Notes: generated by a model from the sequence alone, not told the origin. Counted from the stretch's first letter, positions 43,228 through 52,300 are shown. The stretch is 64,000 nt of DNA from a virus (IMGVR_UViG_3300029922_000013:1-64000), one strand, 5' to 3'. Numbers and translations: made by a program.

Positions 43228-45066
43228 TTAGGTAGTTACAACCACATCGTCGAGTGTAACCGCTGTTTGAGCATATAGAGATCCGTGTACTGTGCTAGTA
43301 GTTTGGCAAGCGATGTTGGTGGCTGCCAATATAACGCCTCTGGCTACGCTGCTTACACCGAATGTGACGCTTCCAGCTACAGCCCAGAATACATTAGATG
43401 CTTGTGCTCCACCAGTAAGAACTATTTGAGCAGACGACGCCATATTTAGAGTGCTCGACAGTTGGAAAATCCAAACATCATTAACTCCGCCGTTCAATGT
43501 AAGATTACCAGTGATGGAAGTTGGAACAGTGAGTTTGTACAAACCAGGAACTAGAGTCAGACCACCCAAGGCCCCAGCACCAGGATTGGTAGCCGTTGGC
43601 ATTGTACGACCTTGAGCGTCTGTATATGCCGCACCCATTGCTGAAATGGCACTAGTCAGATTAGCTGGAGTCGGTGCGCTATAGTCTGCAGCATAGATAT
43701 CGCCAGTCACATTTGGAGCGGTAGAGAATTCTCCGCTTCCATCAAGAGTTAGAGTAAAACCGGTAATTGCCGTATGCGCAATTGGGGATACGCCCATATT
43801 CCCAGTGATTTCAGATCCCGAAGTGTCGCTAATACCAGATTCCGTGAGTATTCTGTATGTAGCTGCAGCTCCAAGATTGACAGCAGCAGGTCCAAGTGCC
43901 GTAATAGTGTAGGCTGCAGATCCAATATTAGAGTTAGAAAGACCGGCATGAGTTGCCAATACTTTTACGGTTTCACTTTGATTTACAGAAATAGGCCCCG
44001 TATAAAGAGTCGATCCCGTGGTAGGAGTACTTCCGTTTGTTGTATAGTAGAACGTTGCTCCAGTCGTAAGAGAGCTAATCGTAATCGATTGGGTTCCAGC
44101 GTAAGTTCCAGCAACTGGTGAAAAAGTTGGAGTTGCAACTTGGGAACCCCCAATAATATAAGCTGCAGACGCCACTGTAGAATTTGCAGAACCGGCTTTT
44201 ACGGCTATTGCATTGATTGGCTCGCTTGCACTTACAGTAATAGGCCCCGTATAAAGAGTACTTCCAGCCGTTGGAGTTGATCCATTAGTCGTATAGTAAA
44301 TGGCTGCTCCAGAAGTAATGGAGGTGATGGTCACTGATTGGGTTGTAGCATAAGTACCGGCCACTGGAGAAAAAACTGGAACAGCAACTGTACTAATAGT
44401 GGGAGTTGGAGAAATGGTAACGGTAGAACCACTTACAGTGGTGCTGGCGGCTGCAAGAGCAGCTAGAGCCGTATTAGTCTTAGTAGCAACTTGAGCAGCA
44501 GTGTCACTGCTGAGGATAGTCACTTCAATGCCAGTAAAACCAATTGGGGCTGGATTTGTATTAGTTCCACCAGAAACATTATACCAAACATCGTACGCAT
44601 TAGTATTTCCAGCAGTGTAAACTACGAAATAAGCACCTGGTCCAAAGTTTGGAAAGGTACTTCCTGCTGTAAACGTTGTTACAGCCATAAGCTGTTGAGC
44701 AGGTCCAACGTAAGAAGGCGCAACGCTAAATCCAACAGGCATAGAAACATTTGATGGAGGAAGTGGAAAAGTGTTAGGCGATGGAGGCAGACTAGACAAG
44801 ATTTGAGCTAACATCGCTGGATTACTAGTAAGATCGAATCCGTCCGTGATAACTTGAAGATCTGCCTGAGACAAAGTGTATTGACCTAAAATAGCGGCTT
44901 GAAAATGAGCGGCTACGGTTGCACTACAAAGAGCAACAACCAGTCTATTATAAGTAAAAGGCGAAAGGACCAAACTATTGGTGATCGCGTTAGCCAGCTC
45001 ATTACCAGCAAATACGCTTGTTAGAGCATCTTGAAGATAGATGATAGTGTTATTAGGTAGGGCCAT
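43228..45066 (-). CDS. Virion adhesin with two chitobiase-type Ig repeats and a DUF3494 (ice-binding-type) domain (612 aa)
   Basis: Residues 1-230 are an N-terminal anchoring part with a helical first 90 residues, then a beta-rich domain. Residues 231-305 and 312-390 are two copies of the CHB_HEX_C_1 type: PxFSPVAGTYAxTQSxTI, YYTTNGSTPTxGSTLYTGPI. The C-terminal 215 residues start VNLGAAATYRILTESGISDT, with GNMGVSPI, GDIYAAD, LTSAISAMGAAYTDAQGR, LVPGLYKLT and DVWIFQLSSTLNM. This is the order of DUF3494 ice-binding and adhesin beta-helix proteins. In bacteria these bind ice or surfaces; on a phage particle it may bind a surface polymer, chitin-like glycan or ice. A late box and structural-type location support a virion protein. 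Confidence 0.8.
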   Translation of the reverse strand: MALPNNTIIYLQDALTSVFAGNELANAITNSLVLSPFTYNRLVVALCSATVAAHFQAAILGQYTLSQADLQVITDGFDLTSNPAMLAQILSSLPPSPNTFPLPPSNVSMPVGFSVAPSYVGPAQQLMAVTTFTAGSTFPNFGPGAYFVVYTAGNTNAYDVWYNVSGGTNTNPAPIGFTGIEVTILSSDTAAQVATKTNTALAALAAASTTVSGSTVTISPTPTISTVAVPVFSPVAGTYATTQSVTITSITSGAAIYYTTNGSTPTAGSTLYTGPITVSASEPINAIAVKAGSANSTVASAAYIIGGSQVATPTFSPVAGTYAGTQSITISSLTTGATFYYTTNGSTPTTGSTLYTGPISVNQSETVKVLATHAGLSNSNIGSAAYTITALGPAAVNLGAAATYRILTESGISDTSGSEITGNMGVSPIAHTAITGFTLTLDGSGEFSTAPNVTGDIYAADYSAPTPANLTSAISAMGAAYTDAQGRTMPTATNPGAGALGGLTLVPGLYKLTVPTSITGNLTLNGGVNDVWIFQLSSTLNMASSAQIVLTGGAQASNVFWAVAGSVTFGVSSVARGVILAATNIACQTTSTVHGSLYAQTAVTLDDVVVTT

Positions 45067-45115
45067 GAAAAACTCCTTAAGGTTGACTGGTAATTACTCC
45101 AGTAGATATCTTGGT

Positions 45116-45125
45116 TTAAAGATTA
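45116..45125 (-). promoter_or_regulatory. Candidate late promoter box
   Basis: TAATCTTTAA on the - strand, 49 nt before the ATG at 45066. Confidence 0.5.
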
Positions 45126-45127
45126 CT

Positions 45128-45778
45128 TTACAGATCGATAACGATGGGTAAGTTGACTGGTTTGTATTGTTCATTGCAAATCGAAGCATTTACGAATTTA
45201 ACGGTACCGTTGTCAAATACACCATATCCATCGTGGATATGACCAAAACAATGAATTTTGAGTTGCTCTAATTCTTTGATTTTGTTAGTTAATTCTTCAC
45301 ATCCTAAATTCATTATAGGATCGTGTGTTTTAACAGTATCCAAAATACCATAAGGAGGTCCATGAGTTACCAATATATCGGTGTCTATTGGTATTCTGTC
45401 CCAATGTTTTTTGATTTCCTCTCCTCTATATCTATTCCAAGCCCAATTAAAAAAGAAAGGTGTTATAGCAGAACACCAAATTTTTAAACCTTCTATTTCA
45501 ACAAGCCCTTCATCTATAAAGATGATATCTGGACAATATTCTTCAGCTATTTGTTTAGAAAAGCTAAAAGCGCTTTCCACACCTTTTTCATGGTTACCTT
45601 GTACGGATATTTTATGCTTAGCGTTTTGTTTACTAAACCACTTATGGAAGTTTTTAACTTCATGAGGTTGACCTAAAAAACTATAATCTCCACAACTAAT
45701 GAGTATGTCACACTCAGGAATTTTCAACTTATTAAATTTACAATGGACATCACTGATTATGACTATTTTTAATCCCAT
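45128..45778 (-). CDS. Calcineurin-like metallophosphoesterase
   Basis: The full motif series is present: ISDVHCKF (residues 8-15), ISCGDYSF, VQGNHEKG, VTHGPPYG and FGHIHDGYG. It is a two-metal phosphoesterase of 216 residues, close to small phage and bacterial members. Substrates in this family include nucleotides, cyclic nucleotides and nucleic acid ends, so the specific one cannot be read from sequence. A consensus promoter with TATAGT ends 6 nt before the ATG, so the transcript is predicted to be leaderless. Confidence 0.85.
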   Translation of the reverse strand: MGLKIVIISDVHCKFNKLKIPECDILISCGDYSFLGQPHEVKNFHKWFSKQNAKHKISVQGNHEKGVESAFSFSKQIAEEYCPDIIFIDEGLVEIEGLKIWCSAITPFFFNWAWNRYRGEEIKKHWDRIPIDTDILVTHGPPYGILDTVKTHDPIMNLGCEELTNKIKELEQLKIHCFGHIHDGYGVFDNGTVKFVNASICNEQYKPVNLPIVIDL

Positions 45779-45784
45779 GTTAGA

Positions 45785-45813
45785 ACTATATCATATGTAT
45801 TCTGATTTGTCAA
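45785..45813 (-). promoter_or_regulatory. Consensus promoter of the metallophosphoesterase gene (leaderless)
   Basis: TTGACA at 45813-45808, a 17-bp spacer with TG at the extended -10 position, and TATAGT at 45790-45785. The ATG at 45778 follows after TCTAAC. Confidence 0.75.
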
Positions 45814-45870
45814 TGTATATAACCTATTGATTTTATAGACTTTCGTGTACGGAGAGTAATAATTAACTGT

Positions 45871-45900
45871 AAGTACGTAATATTACGCTCGTATTGAGCG
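45871..45900 (+). repeat. Overlapping palindrome and hairpin in the leader of the capsid operon
   Basis: CGTAATATTACG (45876-45887) is a perfect palindrome and CGCTC-GTATT-GAGCG (45886-45900) a hairpin overlapping it by two bases, 25-50 nt before the ATG at 45925. They may be alternative RNA structures or a regulator site at the start of the capsid operon. Confidence 0.5.
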
Positions 45901-45924
45901 AAACCTTTTTAAAGGAGATTTAAA

Positions 45925-46389
45925 ATGATTACCAGTAATCAAAAACTTCAAGCAATTGCCCGAGATCTCGGGAACAGGCTTGCCCTTCGTTTCCAGAATA
46001 ACTCTGGTCTTAACACTATTCGGTATGCTGCAGATGCTCAAGGAGGCCAACTACTTTTCTTCTCGCATAACGGGAATGAAGCAGAAGGACAACCAGTTGT
46101 TTTGGTCTATTTGCAACAGATTTCCATGGTCAGTAATGACATTTTCGGTAATCCTGAACTTGCCTATACTCCATCGCTTTCTCAGTTCTGTTATGAACTT
46201 AATAGCGCAGGAGCACCAATTCCAGCTCAAGCAGATATCACGACCATTGAATGGGAACTTATTCCATTCGGAATGCGCCAGCAATTGGTACCAATTGCAA
46301 ACGGAACTGCTGTGACTGCAACTAGTGCAGAAGCTGCAACTCCTACGGCAGATCTTGACAACCTTTATTGGCCAACTAAGGGCGTATAA
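45925..46389 (+). CDS. Head-module protein, decoration candidate (154 aa)
   Basis: The first gene of the capsid operon. The protein (MITSNQKLQAIARDLGNRLA start) is mixed helical and beta, with VLVYLQQISMVSNDIFGNPE, and ends in an Ala/Thr-rich tail. AAAGGAG lies upstream. Genes in this position often encode head decoration or scaffold-associated proteins, but no motif confirms it. Confidence 0.5.
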   Translation: MITSNQKLQAIARDLGNRLALRFQNNSGLNTIRYAADAQGGQLLFFSHNGNEAEGQPVVLVYLQQISMVSNDIFGNPELAYTPSLSQFCYELNSAGAPIPAQADITTIEWELIPFGMRQQLVPIANGTAVTATSAEAATPTADLDNLYWPTKGV

Positions 46390-46416
46390 TTTTTTATTAC
46401 GCAGAGGAGTAAAAAT

Positions 46417-47301
46417 ATGCATACCTATACCGATAAAGATGTTGCAAAACTTATTGCGGACGTAGAAAAAGCATTTACTGCTCAATTGGCTAAAGCTGAA
46501 GACATGTCTCTTGCTAAATCTGAAGATGGTGAAAAAGACCATGAAGATAAAGAAGAGCATAAAGAAAAGCCTGAACACGAAAAACCTTTCAAACATGAAG
46601 CTAAAGACGGTGAGTCTAAGCAACATGATGACGGGGAAGAACATCATGATGGGAACGATGAGTCCCATGATGAAAATGACAAAGAACATGGTGGACAAGA
46701 AGAACACCATGAAGAAGGCCATGATCAGGGCCACGACTATGATGAAGAAGACATGCAGCACATGGAAAAAATGTACCGCTCTATGTCTCCTGGTGAACAG
46801 AAACATCATAGTGATTGTCTCGCAAAGTGTATGGGTAAGACTGAAGCTAAGCCATCAGATATGAGCAAAAATGAAAATGGAAGTCAAAAAAGGGGCAATG
46901 GCGGCGAAATGTCCGCTTGTGAACCTAAAGACAGTCCAGGTGCTAAGTCTGAAGCAAGTAAGGCCCATGGAGATAAAATGGAAAAATCAGAAAACCAAGA
47001 AGTCGAGCTACTTAAATCTGAACTCGCATCTCAAAAAGAAAAGTTTGAAGCAGTTCAAGAATTCTTGACTAAATTGGCTAAAAAAGCTGTCCCTCAAGGT
47101 AAGGCTATTACCTCACTCGATGTTATCGCTAAATCCGAAACACCAAGTGAAGAAAAAACCTTTACTAAGGCTCAGATCACCGAAATTCTTAATACGAAGA
47201 CGGCTGATCCGTCACTTAAGAAGTCTGATAGGGATGCAGTCACATCCTATTATCTCAATGGTCAGTTAAACGTTAACAGTATCAGCCACCTGCTTAAATA
47301 G
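46417..47301 (+). CDS. Histidine/acid-rich scaffold candidate upstream of the major capsid protein (294 aa)
   Basis: Residues about 40-110 are extremely rich in His, Glu, Asp and Lys (for example EEHHEEGHDQGHDYDEED), a likely metal-binding disordered region. Later a helical region with a heptad pattern (ELLKSELASQKEKFEAVQEF) and a final folded segment (TKAQITEILNTKTADPSLKK) appear. The gene lies immediately before the major capsid gene, where scaffolding proteins are usually encoded. The coiled coil and charge fit a scaffold. The His-rich region is not typical and may bind divalent metal. GAGGAG is upstream. Confidence 0.65.
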   Translation: MHTYTDKDVAKLIADVEKAFTAQLAKAEDMSLAKSEDGEKDHEDKEEHKEKPEHEKPFKHEAKDGESKQHDDGEEHHDGNDESHDENDKEHGGQEEHHEEGHDQGHDYDEEDMQHMEKMYRSMSPGEQKHHSDCLAKCMGKTEAKPSDMSKNENGSQKRGNGGEMSACEPKDSPGAKSEASKAHGDKMEKSENQEVELLKSELASQKEKFEAVQEFLTKLAKKAVPQGKAITSLDVIAKSETPSEEKTFTKAQITEILNTKTADPSLKKSDRDAVTSYYLNGQLNVNSISHLLK

Positions 47302-47327
47302 GCTGGCTTAATTAAAGGAGAATGAAA

Positions 47328-48713
47328 ATGATTGAACAACTTCAGTCGTTAATGAAAGCCCTTGAAGCAGGCAGTTATATGGCCTCTCCAGGGAATTTGG
47401 AACAGGGTGCAGCTCTTCAAGTTGAAGATCTATCACCTGTAATGCAAAACGTTACTTTTGATGATAGTCATATTAAGTTGCAGAAAATGCTTCCTTCCAA
47501 GGAAGTCAAATCCCAACTTCATCAATTCAATCGTCAGCTCGATTATGGTATCTTCGGGGGTTCTGCCCAGTTCGAAGGTGGCGTAGGCGAAGAAGACGTG
47601 TCTAACTTCATCCGTGCAGTTGTGCCTATGGCATATTACAGCACGATTCGTAGAGTGACCGTTGCTGCCAACATGATTGGTGCATTTGACGGCGTCAAAG
47701 CTGAAGATCGTTCTTCTGCTGATGCTGCGATGAAACTCGCTGGCGACATCGAGTTTGACTCCTTCCGTGGACAAGCTGACTTCTCGAACGCTGGTGTTTT
47801 CGATGGTAATCCTACCGTTGTTGCTCAGCTTCCTAACATGATTGGTGTTGACCAACAGGTTCGTCAGTCTGATACTCAGAGCAACACTCAAGATTTGATG
47901 TTTGCTGAATTCGGATCTAACCAGACCGTAGTGCTTTCGTCTGGCGGTACCCTTACTCAGTCGATCATCGAAGATTCTTCGGTTCGTTCTGCCATGAACA
48001 TGGGAGCTGCTGATCGTCTTATCCTCGATCCAATCAGCTTGTCGGCTTATAACAAAATCGCTCACGCTAAGGAACGTATCATGCTTGCTGGTTCTGCTCA
48101 AGAAGCTACCGGCGCTCATCTTCGTACCCAGTGGACTTCGTCTGCAGTGGTTTCGCTTGAAGCTTCCCGTTTCTTGTCTGGAAAGACCCAACCAGCTCGT
48201 TCGCGCGTTGGTACTCCTAATCAGCCATCGATCGCCGTTGCTGATGCAGGTGCTGCAGGATCTCTCCTTCAGGCTGGAACCTATACGTACTACGCTACCG
48301 CGTGCTCGCTCTTGGGTGAATCTCTCCCGAGTCCTTCGCAGGTAGCAACTGTGACCGCTGCTGGTGACAAAGTCACTGTCACGATCACGGCTCAATCCGG
48401 CGCTGCTTACTACAATGTCTATCGTTCAGAACTCGGTGGCAACACCGCTAATGCGAAGTTCATTGGTAAGATCAAACAGAGCAGCGGGAACCCAGTGTTC
48501 ACTGACCTTGGCAATAAACAGCCAGGTTCTGTTACTGGTTTCTTGATCCAAGGGAATACCCTCGGATTTGCTCAGTTGGCTCCATACAGCAAACTTAAAT
48601 TGGCAGTTTCGGATCTCTCACTTCCGGAAGCGCATTTTAGGTTTTTGTCCCTTGCAGCCTATCAGCCAAGAAAGAATGTGCTCATAGATAACATCACTGG
48701 TCAACTTAGCTAA
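47328..48713 (+). CDS. Major capsid protein with an inserted Ig-like domain (461 aa)
   Basis: The ATG at 47328 has AAAGGAG at proper distance; the ATG at 47322 is too close. The N-terminal part LKALEAGSYMASPGNLEQGA-like, the E-loop-type FGGSAQFEGGVGEEDVSNFI and the basic RRVTVAANMIGAFDG region match capsid proteins of large SPO1-type myophages. At about residues 300-400 a beta domain with AGTYTYYATACSLLGESLPS and AAYYNVYRSELGG, a fibronectin/Ig-like insertion, interrupts the shell domain. Such an insertion probably projects outward. The chain resumes with FLIQGNTLGFAQLAPYSKLK and the P-domain-like end. A strong terminator follows. Confidence 0.8.
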   Translation: MIEQLQSLMKALEAGSYMASPGNLEQGAALQVEDLSPVMQNVTFDDSHIKLQKMLPSKEVKSQLHQFNRQLDYGIFGGSAQFEGGVGEEDVSNFIRAVVPMAYYSTIRRVTVAANMIGAFDGVKAEDRSSADAAMKLAGDIEFDSFRGQADFSNAGVFDGNPTVVAQLPNMIGVDQQVRQSDTQSNTQDLMFAEFGSNQTVVLSSGGTLTQSIIEDSSVRSAMNMGAADRLILDPISLSAYNKIAHAKERIMLAGSAQEATGAHLRTQWTSSAVVSLEASRFLSGKTQPARSRVGTPNQPSIAVADAGAAGSLLQAGTYTYYATACSLLGESLPSPSQVATVTAAGDKVTVTITAQSGAAYYNVYRSELGGNTANAKFIGKIKQSSGNPVFTDLGNKQPGSVTGFLIQGNTLGFAQLAPYSKLKLAVSDLSLPEAHFRFLSLAAYQPRKNVLIDNITGQLS

Positions 48714-48738
48714 TAAAACTGAATAAAATCAGATATTT

Positions 48739-48775
48739 AAAGCCCCTTATTGAAAAATAAGGGGCTTTTTTATTT
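48739..48775 (+). terminator. Rho-independent terminator after the major capsid gene
   Basis: AAAGCCCCTTATT and AATAAGGGGCTTT form a perfect 13-bp stem with loop GAAA, followed by TT-ATTT. It isolates the capsid operon from the homing endonuclease insert. Confidence 0.9.
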
Positions 48776-48780
48776 CATGG

Positions 48781-48809
48781 TTGACAAATAGCAATCTTCA
48801 CTATATGCT
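48781..48809 (+). promoter_or_regulatory. Consensus promoter of the Hef-like gene (leaderless)
   Basis: TTGACA at 48781-48786, a 17-bp spacer, TATGCT at 48804-48809, then ATTAAAC and the ATG at 48817. No ribosome site lies in the 7-base leader. Confidence 0.8.
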
Positions 48810-48816
48810 ATTAAAC

Positions 48817-50370
48817 ATGAAGACAGCAAATTGTAAAAATTGTAAAAAAGAATTTGAATATAAATGGACAGGCAGAGGAAATTCTTGTTCGAAAGAGTGC
48901 ACAGCTGTCATCGTTGCTAAAAGTAAATTAAAATATTCCGATGAACAAATAGAACTGGTTGTTTTCTTAAAAAAAGAAGGTAGAACTAATAAAGACATCG
49001 TCACTTTAAGTGGAGTTAAACTCAGTAAAGTAAAAGAAATTATTAAGAATAATAATGTTCTGCTTACTCCAGAAGAACGTCAAAAGCATGCTTATGAAGC
49101 GAAAATAGCAAAGGACCCGCTAGCCATGGAACGCATGAGATCTAGTAGGACTGAAGAATCTTTTGAAAGAGCTGCTAAAACTAGAACCAAAACTTTGTCA
49201 GATCCAAAATATTTTAATATTTTTTCTACAAACGCCAAAAATGTATGGATCGACTTTCGCGACAATCCTGCTAAATATAAAAAGCGCGTAAATAAACAAT
49301 CTGTCTCCCAAAGAGAGACCAAGCTTGGGATGTCTTTGGAGAAATACGAAGAACTGTTGCTTATAATTAAGAAAGAAGTAGAAGATAAAAAAGAAACAAT
49401 CACATCTGCATCACAAAAATATGAAATATCCTTTATAACTACGCTCCGACAGTTTCATAAACGTGGCTGGGGTGATCTCGTTTCTAGTTTTGTCTCCAAA
49501 GCCCAACTGGATATCTATAACTATGTAAAAAGTATTACCGATAAAACTATACTTTTGAATGACAGAACCGCTCTTAGAGGAACAGAACTAGATGTTTATG
49601 TTCCAGAATTAAGATTTGGTATAGAGTTCAACGGATTGTATTGGCATTCTTCCGGATCGGATCAATTCAAGAAGATGTCTCACGTCAAAAAAATACAAAA
49701 ATGCCTAGACAATAACGTTAGCCTATTGGCTATTTATGAAGACGAATGGAAAAATGAGGCAAAACAAGAACTGATCAAGAAAATGATCGCTTATCGTCTT
49801 AAAGTGTTAAAACCAAAAACATTGAGTCCTAGAAAACTTGAATTGAGACTGCTTCCCTCTAATTCGCAGTTTAAAGGTTTCTTCGAAAAACATCATATCG
49901 ATGGACACTCAAACGCTTCCTTTGCCTATGGTTTTTTTAAGGGAGAGGAATTGATATTTTGTGCTTCTTTTAGAACGAATTTTAACAAGGAATTAGAAAT
50001 CGCCAGACTTGCGTCTAATTATGATTACTCAGTCCCAGGTGCTCTTGGAAAAATTCTTAAGAAGATAAATCAACCTATCGTAAGCTATTCCAATAATCGT
50101 TTATCTCATGGAAATATTTACGTTCAAAATGGCTTTGTAGAAATAACCAAAAGTCATCAACCCTCCTATTGGTACACAGACCTTAAAACTAGAGTTTGGC
50201 GCTTTAAATGTAAAAGGAACAATGATCCAGTTATTATTGCTCAATTCCCTACTGAACAAACCCAAGCTGAAAATGGAGTATTTAGTCAAAAACTCTTTGG
50301 AGATGACAGACCTTTATTTAGAATTGAAGACTATGGTCACAGAAAATGGCTTTGGAATCCTAGCACTTAG
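48817..50370 (+). CDS. Hef-like homing endonuclease (517 aa)
   Basis: The start at 48817 (MKTANCKNCKKEFEYKWTGR) follows from the promoter. A zinc finger CKNC-x18-C-x3-C is at residues 6-33. Basic helical DNA-binding segments follow to about 260. The nuclease core is ELDVYVPELRFGIEFNGLYW followed by HSSG and a Lys helix, the Vsr-like pattern. The C-terminal 170 residues (HHIDGHSNASFAYGFFKGEE; then RLASNYDYSVPGALGKILKK; and IEDYGHRKWLW at the end) match the domain typical of T4 Hef-like enzymes. It is free-standing between the capsid gene terminator and terL, and likely spreads by cutting phages lacking it. Confidence 0.85.
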   Translation: MKTANCKNCKKEFEYKWTGRGNSCSKECTAVIVAKSKLKYSDEQIELVVFLKKEGRTNKDIVTLSGVKLSKVKEIIKNNNVLLTPEERQKHAYEAKIAKDPLAMERMRSSRTEESFERAAKTRTKTLSDPKYFNIFSTNAKNVWIDFRDNPAKYKKRVNKQSVSQRETKLGMSLEKYEELLLIIKKEVEDKKETITSASQKYEISFITTLRQFHKRGWGDLVSSFVSKAQLDIYNYVKSITDKTILLNDRTALRGTELDVYVPELRFGIEFNGLYWHSSGSDQFKKMSHVKKIQKCLDNNVSLLAIYEDEWKNEAKQELIKKMIAYRLKVLKPKTLSPRKLELRLLPSNSQFKGFFEKHHIDGHSNASFAYGFFKGEELIFCASFRTNFNKELEIARLASNYDYSVPGALGKILKKINQPIVSYSNNRLSHGNIYVQNGFVEITKSHQPSYWYTDLKTRVWRFKCKRNNDPVIIAQFPTEQTQAENGVFSQKLFGDDRPLFRIEDYGHRKWLWNPST

Positions 50371-50377
50371 ACACTTA

Positions 50378-50386
50378 TGATATAAC
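50378..50386 (+). promoter_or_regulatory. Extended -10 promoter before terL (leaderless type)
   Basis: TGATATAAC with hexamer TATAAC at 50381-50386, then CAAGGC and the ATG at 50393. Almost identical to the element at 14806-14816. A short AAGG lies too close to the ATG to act as a ribosome site. Confidence 0.6.
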
Positions 50387-50392
50387 CAAGGC

Positions 50393-52258
50393 ATGGATTT
50401 TGCCTTATTAGAAGATAGTAAAAAAGCCGAAATAGCTAAATTAATGCTTGCCCCTTTGAATTCTGCGAAGGAAATTAAGGATTGGGCTAAGTTCTATTTA
50501 GATCTCGAACTACCCACCGAAAATACCGACCCAGATTCCACATCCAACCCTCTAGACGCAGCATGGTATATCTACGAAACCTTCAAAAATAACTGGGGTA
50601 ATGTAAGACCTGGCGCTATTATGATTAGTTGTCGTGAAGGTCTAAAAACTATTATTGTGACTATTTTAGAGCTTCTTTTATTGATTCATTTTCAACTTGA
50701 GGTCGGTCATGCGGCAGCTATCGAGTCTCAGTCGTCTATTGCTTTAAACTATATAGAAGGCTTTCTTCTTAAAATTGGCCCTCTACTGGATGCAGCTGGT
50801 TGGATTCCAATGTCTTCCAATAAGCGTGTTATCCGCTATAAGACCCCTCAGAAAAAAACTGCTTTTATCAAGGTTGTTATTTGTTCTTCCAAAGGGATGA
50901 ATGGATTGCATTCAAATGTACTATTTCTTGATGAATTAGATCTAGCTGATAAGGCAGCTCTCAAAGAAGGTAAGAACATTACCGGATTCTCTAAGGGCGT
51001 TTACGGAATGATGGTTTTGGTCAGTTCTTACAAGTACTCATTCGGTAATGTGGCCGAAGCTTTGGAAAAAGCTGATGACATGAACTATAAAGTTCTTAAG
51101 TGGAATCTACTGGACCTCACCGAAAAATGTCCAGAGGATCGTCATAAGCCCGATGAACCCAGACAAGACATGTATGTGGCTAAAGACTTACCACTTAGAA
51201 ATTTATTGCAAGAAGAGTATTTGATACTGCCGGATATAGAGAAACCCAAATACGAATTCATTAAAGATGCTTATGCAGGTTGTGTGAAATGTCCTTTGTT
51301 GCCTCTTTGTAAGAAAAAACTCGCCGTTAAAGATGCGTCAGCTACTGGTGGTTTTTATAAACCCATCAGTTCGGTCATTCAAAAATTCAGAGAAAATGAC
51401 CCTGATATGGCTGCTTCTCAATTACTGTGCCAAAAACCAGGGAGCGAAGGGCTGGTTTATCCCAGATTTAGTTCGGGCGTAGGAATCGGCAATGTCATTA
51501 CTACCAAACAAGCTTACGAAACTTTGATCGGTCCCACAAATTTCCAGAACGTATCAGAAGCGACTCTTTTATACGAAATGCAAAAAGCTGGGATCGAATT
51601 CTTCTGTGGCGTTGACTGGGGATTTGGACATGATTTCGTCATTCTAGTAGTAGCCAAGATTCCCAATGGCGATTGGTGGCTGATGGAAACGTATGCATCC
51701 CCCGGTTTAGAGTTTGATGACATATTACAAATTTCAAAAACCTACCGCGATAAATACAATCCATCAAAATGGTTTGTTGACCAAAATATGCCAGCTTACA
51801 TTAAGTCCTTCAATAAAAATGGTATGAAGTGTCCTCCTTTTACAAAAGACGTTTTGGGAGGCATCAGTGCTGTTAGGTCTAAAATAGTTAGTTCTGGCGG
51901 CAAAAGATCTTTCAAAATTTTGCAAAATGAAAGTAATAAAAAAACTATATCGGCCATAGCCAAACATCGTTTCCAGTTGGATGGTCAGGGTAATGTGACT
52001 CCGAATCCGGCAGATGAAATGGGTATTGCCGATATTTGCGATAGCTTAAGGTACATAGGCCAGAATATGTGGGCTGTTCGTGGTACTTACAGGGCTATGG
52101 TGGAATATACGGATGATCCAGGCAAGGTAGGAATGCCAAACAAGCCCAATCCTACTGTAAACGAGCAAATGCGCAATGAAATTGCCAAGAGAATCAATGG
52201 GGACTCTGTTGCCATAAGCAGTACCAAAAAGAAGGGTGGATTTACATTTACCTTTTAA
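50393..52258 (+). CDS. Terminase large subunit
   Basis: The ATPase part has a Walker-A-like SCREGLKT at residues 79-86 and Walker B VLFLDELD at 176-183. The nuclease part starts with GVDWGFGHDF at 406-415, the conserved first Asp of the RNase H-like domain. Between them a cysteine cluster CVKCPLLPLC (297-306) probably binds zinc, as in SPO1-related terminases. The length, 621 residues, is typical. The Walker A lysine is in an unusual context, lacking the classic GK[ST] (GLKT). Its product cuts and packages DNA into the prohead through the portal encoded at 53294. Confidence 0.9.
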   Translation: MDFALLEDSKKAEIAKLMLAPLNSAKEIKDWAKFYLDLELPTENTDPDSTSNPLDAAWYIYETFKNNWGNVRPGAIMISCREGLKTIIVTILELLLLIHFQLEVGHAAAIESQSSIALNYIEGFLLKIGPLLDAAGWIPMSSNKRVIRYKTPQKKTAFIKVVICSSKGMNGLHSNVLFLDELDLADKAALKEGKNITGFSKGVYGMMVLVSSYKYSFGNVAEALEKADDMNYKVLKWNLLDLTEKCPEDRHKPDEPRQDMYVAKDLPLRNLLQEEYLILPDIEKPKYEFIKDAYAGCVKCPLLPLCKKKLAVKDASATGGFYKPISSVIQKFRENDPDMAASQLLCQKPGSEGLVYPRFSSGVGIGNVITTKQAYETLIGPTNFQNVSEATLLYEMQKAGIEFFCGVDWGFGHDFVILVVAKIPNGDWWLMETYASPGLEFDDILQISKTYRDKYNPSKWFVDQNMPAYIKSFNKNGMKCPPFTKDVLGGISAVRSKIVSSGGKRSFKILQNESNKKTISAIAKHRFQLDGQGNVTPNPADEMGIADICDSLRYIGQNMWAVRGTYRAMVEYTDDPGKVGMPNKPNPTVNEQMRNEIAKRINGDSVAISSTKKKGGFTFTF

Positions 52259-52290
52259 TTTCAATAGTTTGTGCAAGCTCTCATAAAAAG

Positions 52291-52300
52291 CAATCTTTAA
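52291..52300 (+). promoter_or_regulatory. Candidate late promoter box
   Basis: CAATCTTTAA on the + strand, 23 nt before the ATG at 52324. Confidence 0.5.

Noticed and set aside
46051-46809. A 252-residue Phe/Met-rich ORF opposite the His-rich gene
   Set aside because: Its hydrophobic look is the complement of the GAA/CAT-rich coding strand.
47433-48395. A 320-residue ORF opposite the major capsid gene
   Set aside because: It lies antisense to a clear capsid gene, has basic low-complexity content, and has no ribosome site.
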